This document shows, piece after piece, positions 7,551-14,837 of a stretch of DNA of 35,057 nt. The position numbers and the translations under genes were made by a program. Each line of letters opens with the position of its first letter. Within the stretch, counting starts at the first letter, position 1. The notes beneath the pieces are model-generated. The model was not told the origin of the DNA, made no database searches, and saw only the letters and a list, made by a program, of their open reading frames with translations. The DNA is from Armatimonadota bacterium (GTDB lineage Bacteria > Armatimonadota > UBA5829): the NCBI GenBank assembly GCA_026392045.1, contig JAPLCU010000074.1, positions 1 through 35,057 on the forward strand, read 5' to 3'.

Positions 7551-8283
7551 GTAAGATTTTGACCCTGTCTTCCAATGGCAGAACCGATGCCGGAGGTTCG
7601 AGTGTCAATACGTGGCCGCCGCAGGTGCGATATATGTAAATCGCCTGCGGTACCCGCGTCTTTCGGAACTTGAAAGACTTTCGCCGTATCAGCCCTTCTT
7701 TCGCCGGAAGACCCTCTATGCACTCGCCAGGATTCACTGGGTAACCCATCGCAGCGACTGCATCAATGATCACTTCACCGATGTGATAAGACTCATCTTC
7801 GGCGATCTCGTAGAGATAAAATCCGCGTGCGTCTGTATCCTCATGCATCTCAAAAACCAGATCGAAGCACTCACCTTGCAGCGACTGCATTACTATTTCG
7901 GCTTCAGGCTCTGGTTTACGAGCGGCAAACTCGCGGTTCAGATCGATCCCACGCCAATTCTCGCGGGTATTGCGTTCCCAGCCGGTGGGATTATTGCAGG
8001 GGAATATGGTGAAGACAAACCTGTTCAAGAGTATATCATTGTCTAAGTTTTGCTCAATAAACTTTAACACCGCTTCGACTCCAGCGGGCTCGTCGCCGTG
8101 TATTCCCGAGGCAATCAAGACTCTGACTTTGCCCAGTCCAGGCTCGCCTAAGTGCATTTTCAGTATTGGGCAAGCTCTATCACCAGCCGTAAACTCACCT
8201 ATGAATTGAAGCTCAAGCGATGAGTGGCCAGCCAATTTCTGAACTCGCTGTATAAGATTATCATATTTTCTTATATAAACCAT
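7513..8283 (-). CDS. M14-type zinc carboxypeptidase / AstE-AspA-like hydrolase
   Basis: The 256-residue protein has the zinc motif HGDE (His62, Glu65; SGIHGDEPAGVEA), the substrate-loop motif RGIDLNREF, the third ligand in FEMHED (about His147), and a C-terminal TLEPP segment with the probable general-base Glu. This set fits the M14 superfamily, including succinylglutamate desuccinylase/aspartoacylase and small murein-peptide amidases. No signal peptide is seen, so it probably acts in the cytoplasm, perhaps in peptide or amino-acid recycling. It converges on and overlaps the MFS gene by 38 nt. The exact substrate is not determinable. Confidence 0.82.
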   Translation of the reverse strand: MVYIRKYDNLIQRVQKLAGHSSLELQFIGEFTAGDRACPILKMHLGEPGLGKVRVLIASGIHGDEPAGVEAVLKFIEQNLDNDILLNRFVFTIFPCNNPTGWERNTRENWRGIDLNREFAARKPEPEAEIVMQSLQGECFDLVFEMHEDTDARGFYLYEIAEDESYHIGEVIIDAVAAMGYPVNPGECIEGLPAKEGLIRRKSFKFRKTRVPQAIYIYRTCGGHVLTLEPPASVLPLEDRVKILLTGLELALEAAI

Positions 8284-8434
8284 TACACCAAACCAGCTCT
8301 CTGAACGTATTTATTATCCTTGCTGGCTTACAGTATATTTTCTTCCCATTTCGAAGCTAAAGCAAGCCCCGATGCAAAAAATGAGAAATAATTTAGAATT
8401 CACAACGCCGCTACTGGGTAATCTCCAAATAGGT

Positions 8435-8464
8435 GAGAACGCAAATCGCACCGGCAGCGTTCTC
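8435..8464 (+). promoter_or_regulatory. Perfect 8-bp inverted repeat before a secreted protein's SD
   Basis: GAGAACGC (8435-8442) and GCGTTCTC (8457-8464) flank 14 nt and end one base before the SD GGAGG (8466-8470). It could be an operator or a leader hairpin that hides the SD. The rest of the 8284-8478 gap shows no other clear signal. Confidence 0.4.
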
Positions 8465-8478
8465 TGGAGGTGAAAGAT

Positions 8479-9012
8479 ATGCAACCCAGCAGGGCGACAC
8501 TTATCGCCATAATGATAATAACACTTTGCGCAGTTACAGGCGCCGCCTGGGCCGCGCGCGCAAATATCGAACTCAACTCGCTCCGCGGTCTTGGAGGCGT
8601 GTATTTGATAGTGCAGGCGCCAAGCGATGAAATGGCAGCGGACGGACTCTCCAAAGATATGATCAAGGCAGGGGTCAATAAGCAATTCGAAAAAGCAGGG
8701 ATCAAGCTGCTTTCCGATGCCAAAGACCTTAAAGATAACGATGCTATCTTTTTGATCGCGTTGAGTTCTGTCAAAAGCAAGACGGGCGCTTATGCATGCA
8801 GCGTGGATGCGCAGCTCATACAAATCACAAGCTTGGCTAGGGACCCCAAGGTAATGGTCCCCGCGACCACCTGGACTAACGGCGTGGTGGCTATAGTCGA
8901 CAAAGATAGCCTCACCAAGCTTCGAGAAAAGATAACCTCACTGGTCGACGAGTTCATCAAAGACTATCAATCGGTCAATCTTCCGATATCAGGAGAAACA
9001 AAGTCGACATAA
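8479..9012 (+). CDS. Secreted protein of unknown function
   Basis: The 177-residue protein starts at the ATG at 8479, 8 nt after GGAGG; the GTG at 8470 overlaps the SD itself. A signal peptide spans about 1-26, with cleavage near AWA-AR. The mature part reads LRGLGGVYLIVQ, then LSKDMIKAGVNKQFEKAGIKLL, an alternating beta-alpha pattern seen in small secreted domains that I cannot name. Charged helices near the C-terminus follow. No cysteines suited to metal binding are evident. It stands alone between a convergent gene and a hairpin terminator. Confidence 0.65.
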   Translation: MQPSRATLIAIMIITLCAVTGAAWAARANIELNSLRGLGGVYLIVQAPSDEMAADGLSKDMIKAGVNKQFEKAGIKLLSDAKDLKDNDAIFLIALSSVKSKTGAYACSVDAQLIQITSLARDPKVMVPATTWTNGVVAIVDKDSLTKLREKITSLVDEFIKDYQSVNLPISGETKST

Positions 9013-9039
9013 CAGAGCTATCTAGTGAAAGAATCTAAA

Positions 9040-9069
9040 AAGGTGGCGGATTGTAAAGTCCGTCACCTT
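9040..9069 (+). terminator. Probable terminator hairpin of the secreted-protein gene
   Basis: AAGGTGGCGGA (9040-9050) pairs with TCCGTCACCTT (9059-9069) with one G-T pair. The tail is only moderately T-rich (ACTTATTACTCT). The 335-nt gap 9013-9347 also holds a CATCCT/AGGATG hairpin near 9137-9160 and the heptamer array below. Confidence 0.55.
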
Positions 9070-9204
9070 ACTTATTACTCTCTGACAAATTAGCGCTACA
9101 GATTAGAAGGCTAGATTTGAAGGGTTAGCATGCTGCTCATCCTTCGAGAGCCTCAGGATGGCGAAGTGGAAGATTCATGATGGCGAATTTGCCAGCTCAT
9201 GTTG

Positions 9205-9342
9205 AAAGCGAAAGCATCCCTTCCGGAGCTCTCCGCTTTCCACTTTCCACTTTCCGCTTTCCACTTTCCACTTTCCGCTTTCCGCTTTCCACTTTCCGCT
9301 TTCCACTTTCCACTTTCCGCTTTCCACTTTCAGCTTTCAGCT
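9205..9342. repeat. Fifteen-unit heptamer array (CTTTCCA / CTTTCCG) with inverted prelude
   Basis: Fifteen 7-bp units, CTTTCCA or CTTTCCG with two final CTTTCAG, run from 9236 to 9340. GAAAGCGAAAGC at 9205-9216 is the inverted counterpart, and CATCCCTTCCGG lies in between. The array ends 7 nt from the stop codon of the FlxA-like gene (9348-9350). Shorter versions follow hdrA, the BsuPI-like lipoprotein and hdrC. Confidence 0.9.
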
Positions 9343-9347
9343 GTTTT

Positions 9348-10208
9348 CTAGAATTCCGGCGGAAGTTCCTTGATTTCGGCATAGGAGAAAACGGGGCCAT
9401 CAAGGCATACAAACTTGCTGCCAATGTTGCAACGGCCGCACTTGCCGATTCCGCACTTCATTCGCATTTCAAGAGTGGTGTAAATCTGCTCGCTAGTAAA
9501 ACCAAGATTCGCAAGCTCCACAAGCGCGAACTTGATCATAATCGGTGGTCCGCAGGTGATAGCGATAGTATTATCGGGGCTGGGCGCAAGTTCTTTGAGA
9601 TAACCCGGCACATGCCCGACATGGTCTTTCCAATCGTCATCGCCCTGATCGACCGTCAGATAAAGCTTGCCCTTGGTGTTCCATTCTTCGAACTCATACT
9701 TGAAGCAGAGGTCGCCAGGGGTTCGAGCGCCATAGATCGTGGTGATCTGGCCGTAATCTTCTTTTTTATCCAGGCAGAAGTTCAACAGCGCCCGCATGGG
9801 AGCCATTCCAATTCCGCCGCCGATAAACAGCAGGTTCTTGCCTTTCCAATCTTTGTAAGGGAACCAGTTTCCAAGGGGAGCGCGCACGCCGACAATCGCG
9901 CCTTCGTCGAGCTCATGCAAGGCAGTAGTAACCGAGCCGAACTTCTTCACCGCGAACTCGATATAGCCTTTGCGGGTCGGGCTGGAAGTAAGACAAAAAG
10001 TCGATTCCCCCACCCCAAACACCGAAACCTGCTGGAACTGCCCCGGCTCATAAGTGAAGCTGTCGCGCAGGGCCTCGTCCTGGAACACAGCCCGAAAGGT
10101 CTTAGTATCCCAGCTCTCTTCAATAATTTTCTCCACCACAGCCAGCTTAGGCTCGTAGGGGTTGCACGAACGAACGTGCTCTCTTTCAGTTTGTATTGTT
10201 TCAGGCAT
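9348..10208 (-). CDS. FlxA-like / hydrogenase gamma FAD-NAD(P) reductase subunit
   Basis: This is a ferredoxin-NADP reductase-fold protein of 286 residues, like sulfhydrogenase gamma, AsrB and FlxA. It has the FAD block [10 protein letters not shown] then TSSPTRKG (56-82), the nucleotide-binding motif [15 protein letters not shown] (128-142), a CGPP block, and a C-terminal 2Fe-2S motif with C252, C257, C260 and C268. In the cytoplasm it would take electrons from NAD(P)H and pass them to the Fe-S subunits. It is the last flx-hdr gene of the minus-strand run, but four TA-type genes and an ankyrin gene separate it from flxB. Confidence 0.85.
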   Translation of the reverse strand: MPETIQTEREHVRSCNPYEPKLAVVEKIIEESWDTKTFRAVFQDEALRDSFTYEPGQFQQVSVFGVGESTFCLTSSPTRKGYIEFAVKKFGSVTTALHELDEGAIVGVRAPLGNWFPYKDWKGKNLLFIGGGIGMAPMRALLNFCLDKKEDYGQITTIYGARTPGDLCFKYEFEEWNTKGKLYLTVDQGDDDWKDHVGHVPGYLKELAPSPDNTIAITCGPPIMIKFALVELANLGFTSEQIYTTLEMRMKCGIGKCGRCNIGSKFVCLDGPVFSYAEIKELPPEF

Positions 10209-10276
10209 TATATTTTCACCAACTCAAAATAGTAATGATAACCACGAACTCATAATGACAGGGTAAGCAAAGAGAT

Positions 10277-10831
10277 TTACAATCTGCCCCGCAATTTTGG
10301 AGACGACGCCACTGCACCTAAGATAAACATGAGTCCCACAAATGTACCCAGCTTCCCCCATATTGAGGTAGGACACCACAGAGAAAAAGCTATAACAAAC
10401 CCAATTGCGGTGCTCCTATAATTCGCCTGCTTAGGAGATTGGAGTATAGAGGCCTGCATCCCCTCGTTTATCGATATTAAATATGCTAACTTTTCATGGC
10501 CTGTTGCGTTTGCTAAATCCAGCGGCGTCTGCCCATGAATTGTTCTTGTCGCCAAATCCCCGCCACGCTCGATAAGTAGACAACAAACGTCTTTCTGGCC
10601 TTCTTTCGCGGCATAATGCAACGGCGAATAACTCAAATTATCCAATGCATTCACTTGTGCCCCGCCTTGGATAAGAAGATCAGCCATCTCCGTATTGCCT
10701 GTAGCAGCAGCAAGATGTAGAGGTGTAGCTCCGGTAATATCTGAAACACCAACTGATTCAGGCTCTTCACATAGTAAAACATTTACTTTGTTCAAGTCAC
10801 CATTTCTTACTGCATCCATGATATCAAGCAT
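10277..10831 (-). CDS. Ankyrin-repeat protein with C-terminal membrane anchor
   Basis: The 184-residue protein has about three to four ankyrin repeats from residue 1 to 125 (GATPLHLAAATGNTEMADLL, YSPLHYAAKEGQKDVCCLL, GQTPLDLANATGHEKLA). A C-terminal hydrophobic part (about 140-175) probably forms two membrane helices, so it may be a tail-anchored binding protein facing the cytoplasm. An SD GAGGGG lies about 6 nt before the ATG. It lies between hicA and the FlxA-like gene on the same strand. Ankyrin repeats bind proteins; the target is unknown. Confidence 0.8.
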   Translation of the reverse strand: MLDIMDAVRNGDLNKVNVLLCEEPESVGVSDITGATPLHLAAATGNTEMADLLIQGGAQVNALDNLSYSPLHYAAKEGQKDVCCLLIERGGDLATRTIHGQTPLDLANATGHEKLAYLISINEGMQASILQSPKQANYRSTAIGFVIAFSLWCPTSIWGKLGTFVGLMFILGAVASSPKLRGRL

Positions 10832-10873
10832 ATCTGCCCCTCTTTTTTAGTGTCTCAGACCACTTGTTTGGTA

Positions 10874-10896
10874 TTTCGGGAAACTTGTTCCCGAAA
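10874..10896. repeat. TTTCGGGA palindrome, short copy
   Basis: TTTCGGGAA-ACTTG-TTCCCGAAA, perfect 9-bp arms, 15 nt after the stop of hicA (minus strand). It belongs to a set of five such palindromes in the window. Confidence 0.7.
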
Positions 10897-10911
10897 CGAA
10901 ATCATCAATCG

Positions 10912-11136
10912 CTACTTGCGCTTTAGCTCTAAAAATTCGTCCTCTGTCAGATTAGCCAGCTTGATCTGCGACCGCAGCAGATTTGGAGCGAGTTCCTTGT
11001 GATCAGGAATCACCAGCACGGGCTTACCCGGAGATTGCAAAATAATATGGCTTGCAGATTGCCGCTCGATAAAATATCCAATCTTCCCGAATATGCGAAC
11101 CGCTTCTTTGCCGGAAATATTGCCAAGTCGGCTCAC
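10912..11136 (-). CDS. hicA: HicA-type toxin (mRNA interferase)
   Basis: This 74-residue protein has the HicA double-stranded-RNA-binding-like fold. It reads GKEAVRIFGKIGYFIERQSASHIILQ with the catalytic His at position 30, then the strand PVLVIPDHKELAPNLLRSQIK. HicA cleaves mRNA in the cytoplasm and is held inactive by HicB. It starts with GTG, whose G is the last base of the hicB TAG stop, so translation is coupled. The order hicB-hicA is the reverse of the commonest arrangement but well known. All expected residues are there; it looks intact. Confidence 0.88.
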   Translation of the reverse strand: MSRLGNISGKEAVRIFGKIGYFIERQSASHIILQSPGKPVLVIPDHKELAPNLLRSQIKLANLTEDEFLELKRK

Positions 11137-11360
11137 TATGCAGCTACCTCAACAGTGTACATCTCGACATCGCCCTCGGGAATAGCTTGCCCAGTTTCTT
11201 TGAGGGACTGTAAAAACAAGCTAATCGCGTCCTCAACATTCGCGAGGGCCTCGTGCTCAGTCCTACCCTGGCTCATACACCCGGGCAAGGATGGCACGTT
11301 TGCGACGTAACCCTTGTACTCATTATCGTATTCAAGACGAACCATAAATTTTCTAGTCAT
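11136..11360 (-). CDS. hicB: HicB-like antitoxin
   Basis: The 74-residue HicB-type protein has the partial RNase-H-like fold: MVRLEYDNEYKGYVANVPSLPGCMSQGRTEHEALANVEDAISLFL. It lacks the C-terminal DNA-binding domain present in longer HicB proteins, so it may neutralise HicA without strong autorepression. The SD GAGGAG lies 8-9 nt before the ATG, and the gene starts 12 nt after the HEPN gene. Being first in the pair, antitoxin is made before toxin. Confidence 0.9.
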   Translation of the reverse strand: MTRKFMVRLEYDNEYKGYVANVPSLPGCMSQGRTEHEALANVEDAISLFLQSLKETGQAIPEGDVEMYTVEVAA

Positions 11361-11372
11361 ACGCCATCTCCT

Positions 11373-11762
11373 CTAATCAGATAGAATCGGCCCAATAATC
11401 TCCTGCGCCACGTCCAGAAATCTTTCTGCGCGATTGATTTGTTCTTCAGCACTGGTTGGCTCGACGAAGTTTCGCGGGCCATAGTCTGCCGAATGCCTAA
11501 GTTCCTGAGCCTCTATTAGAAAACCATGAAACTCAGATGGAACTCTACCAGTCATTGCGAATTCTTTACCGAATGCAGAAATTACTGCCGAATGCTTCGA
11601 AAACGCCAAGCCTTCACCCAACAGAAACGCCTCTGCTATGTAAAACATCGCATAGTAAGCCCGCGACGCAGCATAGTCCGGATAATTCTCCGATAACAGA
11701 ACCCTCGCAGCAGAAATGCTATCCCTGGCCTGCAGCAACAAATCAAGTTGGTCTTCGGTCAT
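11373..11762 (-). CDS. HEPN-domain protein of an MNT/HEPN pair
   Basis: The 129-residue all-helical HEPN protein contains RAYYAMFYIAEAFLLGEGL, KHSAVISAFGKEF and LRHSADYG, blocks typical of COG1895-like HEPN proteins. The canonical R-x4-6-H ribonuclease motif of HepT toxins is not evident; the R..ADY type is seen instead, so nuclease activity is uncertain. Its ATG overlaps the stop of the upstream nucleotidyltransferase gene (ATGA). Such pairs act as toxin-antitoxin modules in which the MNT partner modifies or neutralises the HEPN partner. Confidence 0.85.
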   Translation of the reverse strand: MTEDQLDLLLQARDSISAARVLLSENYPDYAASRAYYAMFYIAEAFLLGEGLAFSKHSAVISAFGKEFAMTGRVPSEFHGFLIEAQELRHSADYGPRNFVEPTSAEEQINRAERFLDVAQEIIGPILSD

Positions 11763-12079
11763 ATGCTGATCCCTTCTCTACGGACATTTATCAGCAACGG
11801 AGGATTTCGCTTCACGAAATAATCCTCATCCATAAAGACACAACTAATCAAGGTATCATTCCGCAGACTAAGTTCACTGACCAATGCGCTTGTTCTCTCA
11901 ATTTCGGTGACTGGATTAACTTCACCACGCAAGACAACCAGCACATCGATATCCGAACCGACTTCAGCGTCACCGCGCGCTTGAGAGCCGTATAGGATCA
12001 TCTCAACAAGCCTGTCGCCATAAAGCTCCTGAAATCGAGTCTTCAGTTCGGATAATATGGCTTTTAGAGTCTCGCTCAT
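11759..12079 (-). CDS. MNT-type minimal nucleotidyltransferase (antitoxin partner)
   Basis: The 106-residue protein has the nucleotidyltransferase signature YGSQARGDAEVGSDIDVLVV (residues 30-49), with GS at 31-32 and metal-binding Asp43 and Asp45. MNT proteins in MNT/HEPN modules can AMPylate the HEPN toxin. It starts 4 nt after the stop of the FlxB-like gene and overlaps the HEPN gene by 4 nt. Its spacing shows it is co-transcribed with the electron-transfer genes. Confidence 0.88.
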   Translation of the reverse strand: MSETLKAILSELKTRFQELYGDRLVEMILYGSQARGDAEVGSDIDVLVVLRGEVNPVTEIERTSALVSELSLRNDTLISCVFMDEDYFVKRNPPLLINVRREGISI

Positions 12080-12083
12080 AGCA

Positions 12084-13124
12084 TTAGCTCTCCGCCGGAG
12101 TCTCCTGGTTTTCTACCGAACAAGTGCGCATTAGAACGTCGCGGATGTCCACGTTCACCGGGCAAAGCTCGACGCAGCGTCCGCAGCCGGTGCAGCCGAC
12201 CACCCCGAATTGCTCATGCTGATATTTGAACTTATGCAGCAACCGTTGGCGAACGCGCGGTAGCTGATTGTCGCGCGGGTTGTAGCCGTGACCCATAAGA
12301 GTAAACTCTTCGAACTGGCATGTGTCGCGGCACCTGTAACGCTCCACGCAAGACCCGCAGGTTTCGTCCTGAATGTCGAAACAGGAGCAGCTTGGGCACG
12401 AATAGCTGCAAATTCCGCATGCGATACATTTCTCGGCTATCTCACCCCAAATAGGGTTCTCCCAGGCCAGTTTTTCGTAAAGCCTTTCGTCAGACATCGG
12501 AAGCTTGGTCGCGGTCTTGAAATTATCCCAAATTGCGTCTTTGGCAGCGGAGTCAGCATCGGACGCGTCGGTGAGAAATGAACCCTCGGTGATCACATTG
12601 CCCTTGTCGCTGGTGGGTTCAATGTAGAACTTATCGCCAAGATCATACATGATCGCGTCAACGCTATTTTTCCAGCCCTCAACGTCATCAGTCGCGCTGC
12701 AGAACCAGCTCCAGCGCAGCTTTGCAGGCATCACTGCGACCAGAATAGTGTTTTCCCTGCGCGCAGCGTAATATGGGTCGGTGAACTTCTTGTCCAAAAA
12801 CACTCGGTCAAGGACCTGAATTCCCTGCAAATCAGGCAGCCAGGCGCCAAGCAACACGCGCGGTTTGGCTTCAGGAATTGGTGAATCGAGCTTGACCCCA
12901 TCTTTGCCCATCTGAACATTCACCAGCACCTCGTAGCGCGGCAGGAAGAAGTCCTTGGGCGGCATCATCGGGCTGGAACCGTCAATAATCGGCTGGTCGC
13001 CGGATTTGAGTTCTCTAAACTCCGCAGGCGCATCATGACGCGGCATCGGCGCAACAACGGTGTATTTTGCCATTAAACTATTGAGGAAATCCGATATCTT
13101 ATCTTGTGAAATAACTTTGCTCAT
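12084..13124 (-). CDS. FlxB-like / hydrogenase beta (AsrA-like) 4Fe-4S subunit
   Basis: The 346-residue protein carries the pattern of sulfhydrogenase beta, AsrA and FlxB proteins. The N-terminal domain reads LGAWLPDLQGIQVLDRVF then DPYYAARR. CIACGICSYSCPSCSCFDI follows near residue 233, then YRCRDTCQFEEF and NPRDN, and a second cluster CTGCGRCVELCPVNVDIRDV near 306. It would relay electrons between the flavin subunit and HdrA or ferredoxin in the cytoplasm. AAGGA stands about 7 nt before the ATG. It is followed directly by the MNT gene, with no tandem array at its 3' end, unlike most other genes of the run. Confidence 0.82.
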   Translation of the reverse strand: MSKVISQDKISDFLNSLMAKYTVVAPMPRHDAPAEFRELKSGDQPIIDGSSPMMPPKDFFLPRYEVLVNVQMGKDGVKLDSPIPEAKPRVLLGAWLPDLQGIQVLDRVFLDKKFTDPYYAARRENTILVAVMPAKLRWSWFCSATDDVEGWKNSVDAIMYDLGDKFYIEPTSDKGNVITEGSFLTDASDADSAAKDAIWDNFKTATKLPMSDERLYEKLAWENPIWGEIAEKCIACGICSYSCPSCSCFDIQDETCGSCVERYRCRDTCQFEEFTLMGHGYNPRDNQLPRVRQRLLHKFKYQHEQFGVVGCTGCGRCVELCPVNVDIRDVLMRTCSVENQETPAES

Positions 13125-13138
13125 AATCTGTCCTTTTT

Positions 13139-13209
13139 GGTGTTGGGTGTTAGGTGTTGGGTGTTGGGAAATCTTACCCCATCACCTAACACCCAACATC
13201 TAACACCTA
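13139..13209. repeat. Inverted pair of heptamer arrays (GGTGTTG / CACCTAA)
   Basis: GGTGTTG, GGTGTTA, GGTGTTG, GGTGTTG run from 13139 to 13168, then a GGG...CCCC apex, then the complementary units CACCTAA, CACCCAA, CATCTAA, CACC from about 13183 to 13209. The right arm ends 6 nt from the stop of the FlxC-like gene; the left arm abuts the SD region of the FlxB-like gene. Confidence 0.85.
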
Positions 13210-13215
13210 TATCAC

Positions 13216-14163
13216 CTATCCCCCATGATGTCCGGGGTCGTGGTCGGCGTCTTTGAACTGGCCGAGAAGCGGGGCTTCTTCGTCTGGGTCGCCGGGTTCG
13301 TAGCCGTAACGCTCCTTTGCTATCTTTGCCATTTCGATCTCAAGCTGCATAATTGGGATATTCACAGGGCATACCCGTTCGCACTCGCCGCAGCCGATGC
13401 AGCGGCCTGCCAAGTGCATCGCGCGGGTAGCATGGAACATCCAAGATTCCTCTGGGGTCGCCTTTTTTGCTGTCCATTTTGGCTCTATTCGATCAGCAAA
13501 GCAAGACTCGCAGTAGCAGTTCGGGCATATCTGACGGCACGCGTAGCAGCGAATACACTTAGAAAACTGCTCGCTCCAAAACTTGCGGCGGTCATCCGGC
13601 AGCTCAGGCAAAGCGCAAACTTCGCCCTCTTGCGGTTCCACTGCCTCGCCAAACTTGGCGTCAAATATGGCAGGTTCGCGCTTTTCGCATATAATGCACA
13701 TGTCACGCAGGCAAGCGCCGCACTCAATCACATGATCGCCCGAAGTGGTGATGACATTCAAACCGTCAGCAACCCATTCGAGGCCAGTCACGTCCTGCAA
13801 ATGGAAATCGGCGTTGTCGAGATCGCCTGCATCCACCACCCCACCGCAGCCAAGCCCAATTATATGCAGGTTCTCGCGTTTGACCTGCTTTTCCTGGATG
13901 AGCGCTATGATGCTGCGGATATCACACGGTTTCGCAACTATCCCAATTTTCTTGTCCGATGCCATTTTGGGCAGATAAACAGCCAGGTTGTTCACACAAG
14001 CCGGGTTCCAAACGAGCTTTTCGGCATCCTCGGGCTTATCGATGAATATTGGCGTGGTCTTGAACGGCACGCTTCCCGCGCCCCACCCAATCACCAGGCT
14101 CACATCGCCCGATTCCAGCGCTCTTTTTGCTTCTTCACGAATTTTAGTTTCTATATCAGACAT
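13216..14163 (-). CDS. FlxC-like / FrhB-FdhB-type Fe-S subunit
   Basis: The 315-residue protein from the ATG at 14163 (AAAGG about 8 nt upstream) has an FrhB/FdhB-like core: VIGWGAGSVPF, GIVAKPCDIRSIIALIQEKQV and IIGLGCGGVVD, then CGACLRDMCIICEKREP. Two 4Fe-4S motifs follow, CIRCYACRQICPNCYC and CIGCGECERVCPVNIP. Related subunits feed electrons between flavin and Fe-S centres. An in-frame ATG at 14232 lies inside a tandem array and is unlikely. The C-terminal tail is short, acidic and ends HDPGHHGG. Confidence 0.8.
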   Translation of the reverse strand: MSDIETKIREEAKRALESGDVSLVIGWGAGSVPFKTTPIFIDKPEDAEKLVWNPACVNNLAVYLPKMASDKKIGIVAKPCDIRSIIALIQEKQVKRENLHIIGLGCGGVVDAGDLDNADFHLQDVTGLEWVADGLNVITTSGDHVIECGACLRDMCIICEKREPAIFDAKFGEAVEPQEGEVCALPELPDDRRKFWSEQFSKCIRCYACRQICPNCYCESCFADRIEPKWTAKKATPEESWMFHATRAMHLAGRCIGCGECERVCPVNIPIMQLEIEMAKIAKERYGYEPGDPDEEAPLLGQFKDADHDPGHHGG

Positions 14164-14182
14164 AATATACCTTTTGGTTAAC

Positions 14183-14249
14183 GGTTTATGGTTGGCGGTT
14201 GGCGGTTGGGTTCGATAACTGACAACCGTCAACTGACAACTGTTAACTA
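14183..14249. repeat. Heptamer arrays (GGTTGGC and AACTGAC types)
   Basis: GGTTTAT, GGTTGGC, GGTTGGC, GGTTGGG run from 14183 to 14210. AACTGAC, AACCGTC, AACTGAC, AACTGTT run from 14217 to 14244. The next unit, AACTACG, contains the stop codon of the mvhD-like gene (14247-14249, CTA on the plus strand). Confidence 0.85.
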
Positions 14250-14711
14250 CGGAGTCACGCCGTCAAACGGCCCAATTTTCTTAATTCTTTCGGTCATCTC
14301 AGTCATGAGTTCCGCGAATCTGTTGCCCTCGGATGCCGATACCCACTCAAAGTGGAACCTCTCCCTGGGGACCCCCAGGGTCTCGAGGAGGTCCTGGAGC
14401 ATTGCGATTCGGCGGCGGGCGTAATAGTTGCCCTTGGCATAATGGCAGTCTCCCGGGTGGCACCCGAGCACCATCACGGCGTCAAAGCCCTTTTGGAACC
14501 CTTTAAGCACAAACATCGGGTCCACACGCCCGGAACAGGGCACGCGCACGATGCGTATCGATTCAGGATAATGCAGCCTGGCGCTGCCGGCAAGGTCCGC
14601 CCCGGCGTAGCTGCACCAGTTGCAAAGTATTCCAAGAATAGCCGGCTGCCATTCTTTGGGCTGCTTAATCTCTTCAATTTCCGATTCTATGGTTTTTGTT
14701 TCTTCAGACAT
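14247..14711 (-). CDS. mvhD: MvhD/FlxD-type hydrogenase Fe-S subunit
   Basis: The 154-residue protein from the ATG at 14711 has the MvhD pattern: CNWC (C30, C33), VPCSGRV (C59), GCHPGDCHY (C84, C89). These cysteines bind the 2Fe-2S cluster that passes electrons from the hydrogenase or Flx module to HdrA. About 20 residues of charged N-terminal extension precede the domain. The GTG at 14717 is less likely. In an HdrABC-FlxABCD system this is FlxD. It lies far from hdrA because three unrelated genes intervene. Confidence 0.92.
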   Translation of the reverse strand: MSEETKTIESEIEEIKQPKEWQPAILGILCNWCSYAGADLAGSARLHYPESIRIVRVPCSGRVDPMFVLKGFQKGFDAVMVLGCHPGDCHYAKGNYYARRRIAMLQDLLETLGVPRERFHFEWVSASEGNRFAELMTEMTERIKKIGPFDGVTP

Positions 14712-14723
14712 AATCACTCTCGT

Positions 14724-14833
14724 TTGTAAGTTATAAGTTATAAGTTATAAGTTATAAGTTATAAGTTGTAAGTTGTAAGTTATGATTGCGCAACGCAGAG
14801 TCCTACTTATGACTTATGACCTAAGACTTATGA
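14724..14833. repeat. Inverted pair of heptamer arrays (TTATAAG / CTTATGA)
   Basis: Nine units of TTGTAAG/TTATAAG type run from 14724 to 14786 and four of CTTATGA/CCTAAGA type from 14806 to 14833, on either side of a short centre. The right arm ends 4 nt from the stop of the next gene (14838-14840). Confidence 0.88.
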
Positions 14834-14837
14834 CTGT

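Noticed and set aside
9236-9340. CTTTCCA array considered as a CRISPR array
   Set aside because: Units are 7 bp with no spacers; CRISPR repeats are 23 bp or longer separated by unique spacers. No cas gene is present.
9177-10232. Long plus-strand reading frame of 351 codons
   Set aside because: It is antisense to the FlxA-like gene and begins with the CTTTCCA tandem array; the minus-strand protein has clear FAD, NAD and 2Fe-2S motifs.
11373-12079. MNT/HEPN pair considered as a kanamycin-type resistance enzyme pair
   Set aside because: The small sizes, 4-nt overlap and HEPN partner fit the MNT/HEPN module rather than an aminoglycoside nucleotidyltransferase.
13225-14181. Plus-strand reading frame of 318 codons
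   Set aside because: It is antisense to the FlxC-like gene, whose Fe-S motifs are unmistakable; the plus-strand product has no recognisable pattern or SD.
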